Part shown: one piece after another, positions 33,641 through 44,855 of the stretch
How positions within the stretch are numbered: position 1 is the stretch's first letter
Layout of the letters: each line of letters opens with the position of its first letter
NCBI GenBank assembly: GCA_029204225.1
Contig: CM055113.1
Coordinates: forward strand, 25,779,462-25,843,461
Direction: 5' to 3'
Origin: Diphasiastrum complanatum
Taxonomy: Eukaryota > Streptophyta > Lycopodiopsida > Lycopodiales > Lycopodiaceae
DNA: 64,000 nt
Made by a program: the position numbers and the translations under genes
The notes under the pieces: generated by a model
The model's input: only the letters and a program-made list of their open reading frames with translations
Databases searched by the model: none
Told to the model about the DNA's origin: nothing

Positions 33641-34838
33641 TCAAATAATGTATTTTAGAACACTTTCCCTATTAAGAAAAATATTATTGCAATCGTTGTA
33701 ATTGCACTCTCCATATTCTGATTTATATAATTGAGCTATATGGAGTGGTTGGCCAACTACTTTGAAAATTCCATCATTATAATAATTTCTTGCTAATCTT
33801 ACCTGATATGGACGAGGAAGATATGTTTTCTTCACACTTGAGAAAAGGCTTCTTTAACTACTCTAAAAAAAAGTAGAATAAGCATTTCTGCTAATTCCAT
33901 AAACACCACATGCACCTAGTATCACGTTTGCATCCAAGTAAGTTTGAACCTTATTCAAAACAGTCTCTGCAATTTCATTTTTCATTTTGTCAAGCCTAGC
34001 ATTTTTCATCATTGCCTTGCTGACTCTCTTGGTAAAACATGTCTTAAAGAAGATCCGATGCATGAACGATCTGTTAAATAGTTCTTTGCCACCAAACATA
34101 TGATCTGCAACAAACATATAGAACTCAAATTATGTTTAATAAATTGATAATGCATATTATTAAATGCAAATAAAACTTGTATGACCAATACAAATCAAAT
34201 AAACTGTTTATAAGAAAGCATACTTAAATGCTCAAATCTGTTTTTTCTGATTGTCATTGTGTGTAGATAAGTCATCAACATTCTTCATCGGTACTCTCTT
34301 TCTTTTTCTTATTATCATTGTCTTTTTGATAGCTTTTATATCAACAACAGATTATAAACTGTCGGATCGCAACTCCTCCATGGATTCTAACATTTCTAGG
34401 TTTGATACCTGAAGAGTAGTGACTGTAGCATGCAACTCTGATATAGCATGCTTGATTGCATTGTTTTCAGCACTAGTGTGTTGCACATAATGAAGAAATT
34501 GTTGTCTTGCACGTTGCAATTGTCGATTAGCAAACTGTATTTGTTGATTAATACAAGATACACTATGCATTCCAATATCACACATCGTTTGACAATATCC
34601 AAGTAATCCGCTCGGATACAAATCTGAGAAGATGAGTTACAGACTTAAAATCTAGACACAAATTGGTAGCTGGATCATTAGAATAAATTGATCCATCCAC
34701 CCACAAATCTATATTCTTATGATTATTCATTCTCAATTCTCTAATTATAGCAGCAACATTCTCTACAGCTTTCGAATTTTTCTTAATAATTGGAGTGCAT
34801 TCCATAGGAAGTGCAACATGAAAATGGAACCTTTCCAT
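33641..34838 (-). pseudogene. Unknown protein relic, several minus-strand pieces
   Basis: Consecutive minus-strand frames: 34578-34838 (86 aa), 34352-34621 (89 aa, with a Gln-rich helical stretch followed by a heptad-like segment), 33863-34117 (84 aa, basic, TKRVSKAMMKNARLDK then ACGVYGISRNAY) and 33641-33835 (64 aa). Order and strand suggest one former gene broken by frameshifts or introns. I recognise no family; a transposase or mobile-element accessory protein is possible. A repeat resembling 41283-41362 lies on its 5' side. Confidence 0.35.
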
Positions 34839-35441
34839 TGTTGAAAGCTACAATCCATAAATGCTTCACACTACAATAAGTCAAACTGAATAGATCTAGC
34901 ATACCTAACTTTTGCAATGTCTATGTTGCGCTGAAAAATCGTCCCGCCTCATATTTCATTGTAAGCATACAAAGATTTCAAAAATGCTCGTTGCACACCC
35001 ACTTCAATTTTTGCAATCAACACACCAAGATTTACAACCTTAAAGCTCTAGTCTCGAATTTTGAAACGAGCATGCAGAGAAGTTATTACATCTCCAGATT
35101 AACTAACTAATGTCTGAAGTTAACCATACACGTTAAACATTGGGCAAGGCCGAAAACTCAAAAAAGGACGACCAAAAGTTACCAGTTTGCATTCTCTCTC
35201 TACGTAATCTCTCTCTAAAGTGAAATTTTTTAAAGAGCCCATTTTGAGCCCATATTTTCCCTAATGAGGATCTATCTCCCTACTTTGAGACACCAATCGA
35301 GAGTCCGAATTGAGAACCTCAAATCAAAAACATATCACCTTGATGATGAGATCAAAATCAGGGTGACGGTCAAATTATCATGGATCTCATTATAACCTCC
35401 CCCAGAACCATGTGAGGAAGAGTTTCTCCCTTGGTGCGTAG
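34839..35441. other. Unclassified; repeat edge near 35175-35265
   Basis: Contains a phrase shared with 41283-41362 (ctctctaaag, agcccattttgagccca, ttttccctaatg). No gene supported. Confidence 0.5.
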
Positions 35442-35836
35442 GTGACATTTTGGAATAGGATATAACCGTACGGTTCGGGAAGCCCAAACACCATAGGGAA
35501 GGAGCATGTGGTGACATTCTAGAATAGGATATAACCGCATGGTTCGGGAGTTTTGATTAGCACTCTACTATTATTATTTTTTATTCTCGTGTGTGTTATG
35601 GTTTTAGAGTTTAGAGTGTGTGTGTGCACGTGTGATGCCATTCATTTATGTTTCATGATTACCAGTTCATGCTACCCTAATTTGCAGAACCTTGATTTAT
35701 GTTTCATGCTTACTAGTATGTGCTACTTTGATTTGTAGGATCTCAACCTAGTCCTGTTATATTAATTTACAACATCATAGTTTATGTGTTGTGTAATGGT
35801 TATGATTTCATGTTTAGAAATAGAGAGCGAGAGATT

Positions 35837-35929
<93 letters not shown>

Positions 35930-36927
35930 AGAGAGAGAGAGACGGAGACAGAGAAATAGAGATCATGAAAGAGTTAAAGGTAACCAACACTCCCAATTCT
36001 AGAAAGGTGTGTAGCCCTTGTTTTCTTCCGATAAAGGTGTGCATCAAATGTTTCTTGTTTGACGATAAGTTCAACGAGAAACCCCAAACGTCATAGGGAG
36101 GGAGCATGTAGTGACATTCTAGAATAGGATATAACCGTACGGTTCGGGAGTTTTGATTAGCACTCTACTATGTTCTTTTTTTTTTTATCCTTGTGTGTGT
36201 TATGGTTTTAGGGTTTAGAGTGTGCGTGTGCGTGTGTGATGCCATTCGTTTATGTTTCATGATTACCAGTTCATGCTACCCTAATTCGCAAAATCTTGAT
36301 TTATTTTTCATGCTTACTAGTTTGTGCTATTCTAATTTGTAGGATCTTAACCTAGTCCTATAATTTTAATTTACAAGATCATAGTTTATGCGTTGTGTAT
36401 TGGTTATGTTTTCATGCTTAGAAATAGAGAGCGAGAGATTTGGAGAGAGAGAGAGAGAGAGATCATGAAGGAGTTAAAGATAACCAACACTCCCAATTCT
36501 AGGAGGGTGTGTAGCCCTTGTTTTCTTCTGATATAGGCATGGTTCAAATGTTTTTTGTTGGACGATAACTTCCATAAGAAAGCCCAAACGCCATAGGTAG
36601 GGAGCATTTGGTGACATTCTGGAATAGGATATAACCGTACGGTTGGAAAGTTTTGGTTAGCACTCTACTATGTTGTTTTTTTGTATCCTCGTGTGAGTTA
36701 TGGTTTAAGGGTTTAGAGTGTGCGTGTGCGTGTGCGTGTGTGATGCCATTTGTTTATGTTTCATGATTACCAGCTCATGCTACCCTGATTCGCATAATTT
36801 TGATATATGTTTCATGCTTACTAGTTTGTGCTACTCTGATTTGTAGGATCTTAACCTAGTCCTGTTAATTTAATTTACAAGATCATAGTTTATGTGTTGT
36901 GTATTGGTTATGTTTTCATGCTTAGAA

Positions 36928-37008
<81 letters not shown>

Positions 37009-37221
37009 GATATATATCATGAAAGAGTTAGAGGTAACGAACACTCCCAATTCTAGGAAGGTGTGTAGCCCTTGTTTTCTTCCGATAAAGACATGGTTCA
37101 AACGTATCTTGTTGGATGATAAGTTTCATGAGAAAGTCCAAACACCGTAGGGAGGGAGCATGTGGTGACATTCTGGAATAGGATATAACCGTATGGTTCA
37201 GGAGTTTTGATTAGCAAAGCA
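35442..37221 (+). repeat. Tandem array of gene-5'-end repeat S
   Basis: Partial unit 35442-35510, then units 35511-36110 (600 bp), 36111-36610 (500 bp), 36611-37163 (553 bp) and a partial one to 37221. Each unit holds gtgacattct.gaatagg, ataaccgtacggtt, a ttttagggtttagagtg stretch, a GA tract (35839-35924, 36443-36460, 36931-36996) and ATGAA(A/G)GAGTTA. A short frame through KVCSPCFLPI follows, ending in a stop at the unit's edge. Unit length varies mainly with the GA tract. The frame corresponds to the head of the LEA_2-like fragment at 21960-22492. Confidence 0.85.
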
Positions 37222-39653
37222 CTGTATAAGTCGATCATTGCTATTTTAACTCTCTCCCTCAATGATCAACGTCTCTCTTTATTTTAGAGTTTACTCTATC
37301 CATGGAACATACCTCCATGATAGTATTACAAGTAAAGGCTTTTTACATAACTAGATGTAAGCCAAGTTTGGCTCTAAAAGTCTCAGACTTTTCTTTACTG
37401 AAAGCTTTCGTAAATATATCAGCAAGTTGTAATAACGTAGAATAATGTACAATACTTATATCTTCAGATTGTAACTTCTCACGCACAAAGTGATATTTCA
37501 CCTCAATATGTTTTGTCCTTGCGTGAAAGATAGGATTCTTAGCCAATTGTATTCCACTTTGACTGTCACATAAAATAATAGTAGGATTAACTTGCTTCAT
37601 GCCAATCTCACATAACAACTTACGTAGCCAAACAGCTTCCTGGGTAGCAGAACTCAACGCTTTGTATTCGGCTTCTGTAGAAGAAAGAGAAATAGTATCT
37701 TGCTTCTTGCTTGACCATGAAAAGCCAACCACTACCAAAATTGAAGGCATAACCTATTGTTGACTTTCTATCATCTATACTTCCTGCCCAATCAGCGTCA
37801 GCATAACCCTGCAACTTAGGTAAAATACTTTGTCTTTTGTAGATTAGGCCAAGGTTAGGTGTACCTTTCACATACTTCAAAATCCTTTTTGCAGCTTTCC
37901 AATGGTCCATAGTGGGTGATGACATGAATTGGCTAATCAAACTTACAGCATAGCAAATATCAAGACGTGTAGTCATAAGATATATCAAACTCTCAACTAG
38001 CTGACGAAATAGAGTAGCGTCAACATGTGCACTATCATCAATATGAGATAATTTCTTACCAGCTTTGCAAGGAATGATGGAAGGTTTGCACTCTGTCATG
38101 TGAAATCTCTCCAATATCTCGCCCACATACTTGTTTTGACATAACCTGATAGTTGGCTTTGATAGAATGAGTGAGGTTCTCATCATTGCCCGTGATAATG
38201 ATATCATCAACGTAAAGTACAATCAAGACAATGCTATCATCATTTATAAGAACATAAAGGTGTGGATCTGAATTTGTTCTTACAGACCCATGAGAAAGAA
38301 AGTAATTGTCAATGCGTCCATACCATGCGCATGGCACTTGCTTAGGGCCATAAAGTACTTTGTGTAGTTTACATACCTTCTGCTCTTGCCCTTTTGCCAT
38401 GAAGCCCTGTGGTTGGACCATGTAAACTTCTTCCTCTAAGTCACCATTTAAAAATGCAGACTTCACATCCATTTGATGGATCTTCCACCCAAATGAGATG
38501 CTAAGGCAATGATAAGACGTAGCGAAGTCCACTTAGCCACTGGAGCAAATGTCTCTTCATAGTCAATTCCTTTGCTTTGCTCATAACCCTTTATTACTAG
38601 GCATGCCTTATGCTTTGCTATCGTGCCATCCGCATGAAACTTTGTTCTAAACACCCATTTGTTGTCAATGGGTTTCTTTCCAAGTGGTAGATCAACCAAC
38701 TCCCATGTATCATGTTTGTGGATGGATTATATCTCCTCTTCCATTGCCCTTTGCCACTCTTTGTGATCTTTTGCCTCATCAAAGGTTGATGGCTCTCAAC
38801 ACTTCAAATTGTCACTCATTAGGGCATAGTTCACATGATAATGATCGGGAGACTTCCTTTCCCACGTTGATCTTCTCACTTCTCCTTGTGTGCTAGATCC
38901 TGGTTGATTTAGCTTTGCGTCCTTCATGATCTTTTCATACCATTTTGGTATCTTAGATTCAGGTGATACACTATGTAGAGAGTATGTATCCCAAGAAGTG
39001 TCTAAGTAATGTCTTTTACTTCCAACCGGTTTCTCCTTTATTGCTCCTATTGGCAAGTACCTCCCTCCCCCTAGGCTCTTGAATAGGTGGTGTCCTTTCA
39101 TACTCTTTGCAAACTCTTCAATGAATGGGCTATGGCTGCTACCTGTGGATCGATCTAGCTATTTTCTTTCTCCACGGCCAGTCGCGGTCTCCTAGTTATT
39201 GGGTCGCACTACCAGAGCGCCCATCCTCAGCTACTTATAGCTCTGAAAATGTCCTCCTACAAGGAGATATTCATGGTTTTGCTCTTTGAAACCCTAGCAG
39301 GTTTGAAGAGAAGGATATATTGGGCTCTACTCAGGTTTTCCCTGAGCTTTCACTTGCAAATCCTATCTGGCTGAGGTCGCCCTACAACAGACAATATTCT
39401 GCTCCAAACCGCTCTTCAAACGGTGTTAAATTGGATTCAAACCAATCACACATGCCAAGCAACCCTTCAGAAGATTTTCCAGCTTCACTTTTTGCTTCCC
39501 TCTGATTCAGCTGACAATCCCCTGTCTCTGAATCTTCTTACAGTTTTGAGCTATTCGACGAATCTCCACGGACTCGATTTTGTGCTTCCTAGCCAACAAA
39601 CCATCGTGAATTCGCAGCCTTCTGTTCTTGTCCAGTGATTCAAGCCACCAAAG

Positions 39654-39665
39654 GCTCTGATACCA
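39654..39665 (-). other. Primer-binding site of the 37216-39917 copia
   Basis: Reverse complement TGGTATCAGAGC directly adjoining the LTR at 39666. Confidence 0.88.
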
Positions 39666-39917
39666 AGTTAAGAAACACAGTTTAAACATCTGACCGGATC
39701 AATCACCCCATCACAACGTCAAGTGCAAAAAGACAAGACAACATAATTGCTCTCCACAAATTGTATATTCAACTAATTAGTAAGTACAAAGATAAGTTGC
39801 TTAAAAGCACTCAAAGGGCTCGTAAAAGAAAGATGGCCCGATAACTCTAGAACTAAGCACACGTGGTGTCGTCGCAATAAGAAAGCACTGTATAAGTCGA
39901 TCATTGCTATTTTAACT
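39666..39917 (-). mobile_element. 5' LTR, 252 bp, AGTTAA...TTAACT
   Basis: One end is fixed by the PBS, the other by the truncated 3' LTR copy at 37216-37251 and by resumption of repeat S. The ends are a perfect 6-bp inverted repeat but not TG...CA. Confidence 0.7.
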
Positions 39918-40060
39918 GTGTTATGGTTTTAGGGTTTAGAGTGTACGTGTGCGTGTGTGATGCCATTCGTTTATGTTTCATGCCATCTTTGCAACTGGAG
40001 CAAAGGTCTCCTCATAATCAAGTCCATAAACCCTAGTTCTGTTATTTTAATTTTGAACTA
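39918..40060 (+). repeat. Fragments of repeat S with a copia chip
   Basis: Repeat S resumes for about 65 bp (gtgttatggttttaggg). A roughly 45-bp copia RT piece follows (39983-40030, minus strand reads an EETFAPVAK-like peptide), then repeat S again (accctagttctgttatttt). Confidence 0.65.
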
Positions 40061-41282
40061 TTATAGGTATTGAGTCAAAGCTACGAGGGCAATACCAGCA
40101 TATAAATAAATTTTCCATCTATAATTATCCACATACCCTTAACCTAAGAATAGTGGTGAACACACGAGATCTAACACTATTCATGCAACGACAAGATGCT
40201 TAATGCAAGGTAACCATCCACAAAACATGCTGCAAACTAAAAAATTGGCGTAGTTGACTGCCTATAACTTTTGAATTGTAACTCGAAATTAGGTCATTCT
40301 GGTGCCGTTGCAAAGCTCTCATCGAGCTCTTTAAAAAAATAAAAAAAAAAGTTGAAGACTGTAATATCGGATCGACGCGTGCCCTTAGGATTTTATTGGG
40401 TCAAACTGGTCACCCACTCGCAGATCCGATATTATGTTGACCATTGATTGTTTATCGCCCAAAACTTTGACTGATAATATCTCTTTAACCGTATCTCAAA
40501 ATTGGGTCATCTTGGATGCCGTTGAAAAGCTCTTGTCGAGGGCTTTCCAATGGCATTGTAATCGTCTCAATTTGAGCTGTCTTTCAAAAGTTTGAGTTTT
40601 CAATATCAGTTTAGCGTGTCCGACCCAATCATGATATTCCTATTTCGGACTCCCGCGTGCAACATCCGATATCGCCTAGTTTTCGACTTTTCTGTTTGAT
40701 ATCAGTCTGGCGCGCCCGACCTACATTCTACAGTTGCTGACTTTCTACGTGCGCGCTGATCCAATATTGGGTCCGCAAATGGCTCGCACGAAGCAAACAG
40801 CATAGAGGTGTCCCAATGCAAGGAGGCCACCACGGAAATCCACCACCACCTCGTCATCCACCACCACCTCCTAGGCCAAGGGGGCACGCCATGTGACCCG
40901 CCATGACTGAAGGATATCCAAATGATCTATGCGTGTGCTGAACCGATATTTGGACGTGAAATTCAAACGTAAAGTTTTCTTTATTGTCATGTTTCAGAAA
41001 TGATTGCCCTCGTAAGTTTCCGTGAACATATCATATCTCTAGGTACGGAATTTGGTGGCCAGTATTCTTCATTGACAGACCATTCATTACTTTTAGGCGC
41101 AGGTACCATGATGTAATATTACTATTAGTGGACGTTTACAACCCCGAATTATATGACAAATGTATGGCTATTATTACAAGCACGCTTAATTAATTAATGC
41201 TTGAAGTTAGAGCTAGTTTTAACCACAGTAGTTAGAATGCGGACAGTACTGGAAATTCAAAAAACGCAAACAAATAGTACCG
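40061..41282. other. Unclassified, no supported gene
   Basis: Contains a dispersed repeat at about 40255-40620 shared with 33160-33420, and a GC-richer patch at 40680-40900 whose ORF (40702-40887, minus) is low-complexity and not credible. Confidence 0.5.
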
Positions 41283-41421
41283 GTTTTCATTTTTCTCTAC
41301 CTAAACTCTCTCTAAAGTTAAATTTCTTAAAGGGCCCATTTTGAGCCCAAATTTTCCCTAATGCAACCAAACCACTTTTTGGCCACAATCTTTTACGATT
41401 GCTTTTCAACCTTCAGGATGC

Positions 41422-42010
41422 ATGCCTTCTAATGTGAACATTGAAGTCGAAATGGATACAATAGAACTCTTACCTTGTCATTATTGCGGATGGAAAGGAG
41501 ATGCACCATTATTGGAATTCATACCCAGTAGAGAGGTTGCAATGAACAAATTTGTTGCAATACGATGACCTCCAGATGAAGATGTTGTAGCATGAGCCTC
41601 ATTCTGGATGGCAAAGGTTGTCGGAGTAGGGACCAATGCTGATGGTATGGCCACTTCACTCAAAGCATTATGGTATGAAGCTAACTCCACTCGGAGACGT
41701 GGAAACAATCCAGTTGACAACAAAGAATTATGAAGAGTGTCTTTCAAAAGACTGGGTTTCAAACAATTTACGAAGAGTTGGTACGAAGAGTGTCTTTCAA
41801 AAGACTGGGTTTCAAACAATTTACGGTGTAGAAGATGTAGATATTAGTGCTGTGATTTATGCATGGAAAACGAAGGCAAAAAAGATGGTAAAGAAACATG
41901 GATATAATGCCGAAAGATCAATATCTATTCCAAAAATCTCTCGAGCACACATCAAGGAGTATTTGTACAAATTGGTTGGTGCATGTGCAGCTGATGTTGA
42001 TGAGTACTAG
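41422..42010 (+). pseudogene. Unknown gene relic with internal 53-bp duplication
   Basis: Starting at ATG 41422, frames read HYCGWKGDAP..., then IRPPDEDVV, ASFWMAKVVGVG, LKALWYE, and finally IYAWKTKAKKMVKKHGYNAERS to a stop at 42010. In-frame stops near 41567 and 41590 and frame changes break the series. A 53-bp tandem duplication (gaagagtgtctttcaaaag at 41732 and 41785) adds to the damage. The FW.AKV...W spacing is reminiscent of protein-interaction modules, but I cannot name a family. Confidence 0.35.
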
Positions 42011-42811
42011 GTTGAAGCTGTAATTTTTTTGACAGTTGCAGTTCTAGCCTAACAATTTTGTAAAAACCCGATTTTTTGTATGCTAGGGTGGGCATGTCAC
42101 CCCAAGTTAATTGTATTCCACGGCATGTGTATTGTAAGACCATGAGGAAGTTGTAATGTGGAAAGTTTAACGACTTTTAGAGATTCTAAAGGATCTAAAT
42201 AGTTGATTTGAATTTGCAACCTTTAGGTTAGAATATTTTAGTCTAATTCAAGGTTAAACTTGTGCATATTCTACTCTTTGATTTTGGCAAATGCACGATG
42301 TGCAATATGATTGTACATTTTGGTTCAAGCTCTAAAATTGCACCAAAGAGGTGCACATTTTGTAATAGTCATTCAACAATCAGAAAGGAATCCTTGCCTA
42401 TTTACATTTGCACATACTTTTCAATAAAAAAAATATTTTGCAATTTCGGTTACTGAATCCATGATGTGTCTTAATTGCAGTTTTGTGTTTCTTTTTGTGT
42501 TTTTTGCAAATTTAAAATGATCATGATGCTCTTACGAAATGATGTTTATTCTAATAGTGCATATTCTAATAACATCTCAAATTAGTTTCTATCTCTCATT
42601 TCATGAACCTTAAAGTTTATGCAACTAATTTGAAGATCCCAATGTTATATGTCTCTTGAGATGTCATAATTGTAGGTAGTGAATGTAATTTTCATAAGCG
42701 ATACACTAAATTTATATATAAGAATATAAAATTAAAATCGAAATATTAAAACGAGTGTATTTAAATATGTGGTGAATGTGGAACCAAATTTCATTTCCAT
42801 GTTCTATCCCA

Positions 42812-42814
<3 letters not shown>
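42011..42814. other. No gene recognised
   Basis: AT-rich sequence following the relic; only short, featureless ORFs such as 42262-42456. Confidence 0.5.
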
Positions 42815-42873
<59 letters not shown>

Positions 42874-42889
42874 GGGGGGGGGGGGGGGG
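42815..42889 (+). repeat. (GA)n followed by a 27-base G run
   Basis: GA repeats 42815-42862 lead directly into 27 consecutive G (42863-42889). Confidence 0.9.
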
Positions 42890-43676
42890 CAAAATCCTAA
42901 AAAAAGTCCAATTGTTTTGTCAAAGTTCAAAATTAATTGATATTGTGTTAGTAATGGCAAAGTGGAGCCACAATCCACACTCAAAGAAATCCCATAAGTA
43001 GAAGTGGGACTTTGTTCAAAGTGGATATAAGTGGTAAATGTCTAAGTGTTTAATGTCCCCTGGTACCAGCCCCTTTCCGGGTAAGGGGGAGCACTTGGAT
43101 TTGTGGGCGGCTAGGCGGGGCATCTGGGGACGGGATCCCGGAACGCGGCTCACGGAAGGGGCCAAAGGCTCCATGATTTTGGTGAAACCTCTAAACCAGA
43201 AAGGTTAAGTTGCATCACGGTGCAACCTCTGAACCAGAAAGGTTAAGTTGTATCCGTTGAAGGCCCACCGAATTCCTACACATTTATGTATCAATATATA
43301 TAATTTGCTTAAGTTAAGTCCTCTACATGGCTCTTCAATTGCAAGTCGTCCAGTTTTAGGATAGAATGGAGCCATTTGACAGGGTCTCCTCATATTTTGT
43401 GATGAAGAACCAAAGCTTTGTAGCTATCTCATGCCATTTTGGATCCACACAATTTTTGCTTGTTATCTCTCTATCTTTCTCTCTCAACTCATGTTGAGGC
43501 TAATGCTAATACACTGACATCTGGTACTTTTGCTCATTACTGATTTATTGCTATCATATTCTGATGCTTAGCATGCTAGATTGTGATTAAGCCATATCTT
43601 TTGAACTAGGAGTCTTATAGGCTCCTTAATTTGGCTCACAATAACTAGACCTGACATAAGCTTTAGTGTTCATAAG
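42890..43676. other. Unclassified; GC-rich block and a 38-bp duplication
   Basis: 43045-43180 is sharply GC-rich against its AT-rich surroundings. 43185-43255 holds two copies of a 38-bp unit (cct.t.aaccagaaaggttaagtt). No coding sequence recognised. Confidence 0.5.
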
Positions 43677-44282
43677 TTGAGCCAGGCTATGCAAATTCCT
43701 ACTATTTATCATTGGAAAATGGCCAAGAGAGTACTTAGTTATATATCTTCAACTTTTGATTATGGTTTATTGTATAAAAGTGAAGATATTTCTATTGTTG
43801 GTTGTTCAAACTTGGATTTTGCAAGTGATAGAGCAGATCGAAAATCTACAAGTGCTTATGTCATATATCTTGGAGGAAACTTGATATCTTGGCTTTCCAA
43901 AAAACAAGATACTATGTTACTCTCATCGTGTGAAGCTGAGTATAAGGCACTCACTACAACAACAAAGGAAGTGCTTTCGATCAAGAGGTTACTAGTGGAG
44001 CTAAAGATAATCATGGAAGAGGACCTACCTATGATCATGTGTGACAACATTTCAGCCCAAGCCCTTGCCAACAACCCAATATTCCATGCAAGGAGCAAAC
44101 ACATCGAAGTTGCACATCACTTTGTGAGAGAGAAGCTCATTAGAGGGGGAATCTACTTGGAGCACATCGACACATCATCTTGTATTGCTGATATGCTCAC
44201 CAAATCTTTGAGCAAAAGTTCCTTCATCAAGAATAGAGCCAATCTTGGAGTAATACCAAGATCCATGTTCAAGTCAATATAG
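43677..44282 (+). pseudogene. Ty1/copia 3' coding fragment (RT end and RNase H)
   Basis: An open 201-aa frame: RT C-terminus (WKMAKRVLSYI, DYGLLYK), then RNase H (LSSCEAEYKALTT, IMCDNISAQ, HARSKHIEVAHHFVRE, ADMLTKSLSK) to a natural stop just before an LTR. The 5' part of the element is absent on this side. Upstream sequence is unrelated, so it is a truncated copy even though this piece is open. Confidence 0.9.
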
Positions 44283-44296
44283 ATTGTTTTTAGGAG

Positions 44297-44712
44297 TGTT
44301 GAAATGGAAAAATAATCCATGTTGACTTTAGGCTTGCTACAAATATTGTACCATGCAAGTATGTTCTTCATAAATGCAAAATGCCAAGTTTGGCCTAGAT
44401 AGAACTCGAGCTACATGGATATGTCATATCTAGATTGATGAGTACAACTTGCATATAGTTTGTAGACATAGAATTAGCAAAATTATGCTTGTAGAAACTC
44501 GTGGCAATTCACATGCATCAATTGTAAGTGTAATCACTGTTGATATTAATCAGAGTGCAATTTTTGTCTCACTACTATATTGTTCATTTGAGCAATTTGT
44601 ATGAATCATTCTTCTTGAATATTTCTGCTGCTAACTATTGTGTTTCCGTTCCTACACGCCTACGCTCAAGGCTTTGAGCTTCCACTGTCGGTCATCCCCA
44701 AGTTTTATGACA
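44297..44712 (+). mobile_element. Copia LTR between RNase H and gag pieces
   Basis: 416 bp from TGTTGAAATGG (after a purine-rich taggag) to TTATGACA. A PBS begins at 44713. The LTR is preceded by an RNase H 3' end and followed by a gag, as in a tandem element or an LTR left by recombination between two copies. Confidence 0.7.
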
Positions 44713-44724
44713 TGGTATCAGAGC
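44713..44724 (+). other. Primer-binding site, copia
   Basis: TGGTATCAGAGC immediately after the LTR end at 44712. Confidence 0.88.
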
Positions 44725-44855
44725 AGGCATTTCAGTAATCTGCATTTCTACTGCGGATTATTAGTCTTATTTCTATCAAGACGTCTTTCTAGCAAATGCA
44801 CAGCCAACAGTATTCCGACAATAGTTGTTTCTAACAACGATCTCGTTCAACCAGA

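Larger units (their letters stand above)
37216..39917 (-). mobile_element. Ty1/copia relic with non-canonical LTR ends
   Basis: Minus-strand element inside the S array. The 5' LTR (39666-39917, 252 bp) runs AGTTAA...TTAACT and abuts a PBS (39654-39665). A polypurine tract (minus gagggagag, 37252-37260) precedes a 36-bp stub of the 3' LTR (37216-37251). Between them are a post-integrase linker (38796-39101), RT in three frames (about 38463-38699, 38056-38532 with YVDDIIITG, 37620-38222), and RNase H (37343-37750: SSTEAEYKAL, HARTKHIEVKYHFVRE, ADIFTKAFS). Gag, protease and the integrase core are missing. Frameshifts make it inactive. Confidence 0.88.

Noticed and set aside
35600-36720. Interstitial telomere repeats (tttagggttta) in repeat S
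   Set aside because: Only about two units per copy, part of the satellite consensus; too short to call telomeric.
40702-40887. 61-aa Trp-rich minus-strand ORF
   Set aside because: It comes from a short CCACCACC repeat and has no homology signal.
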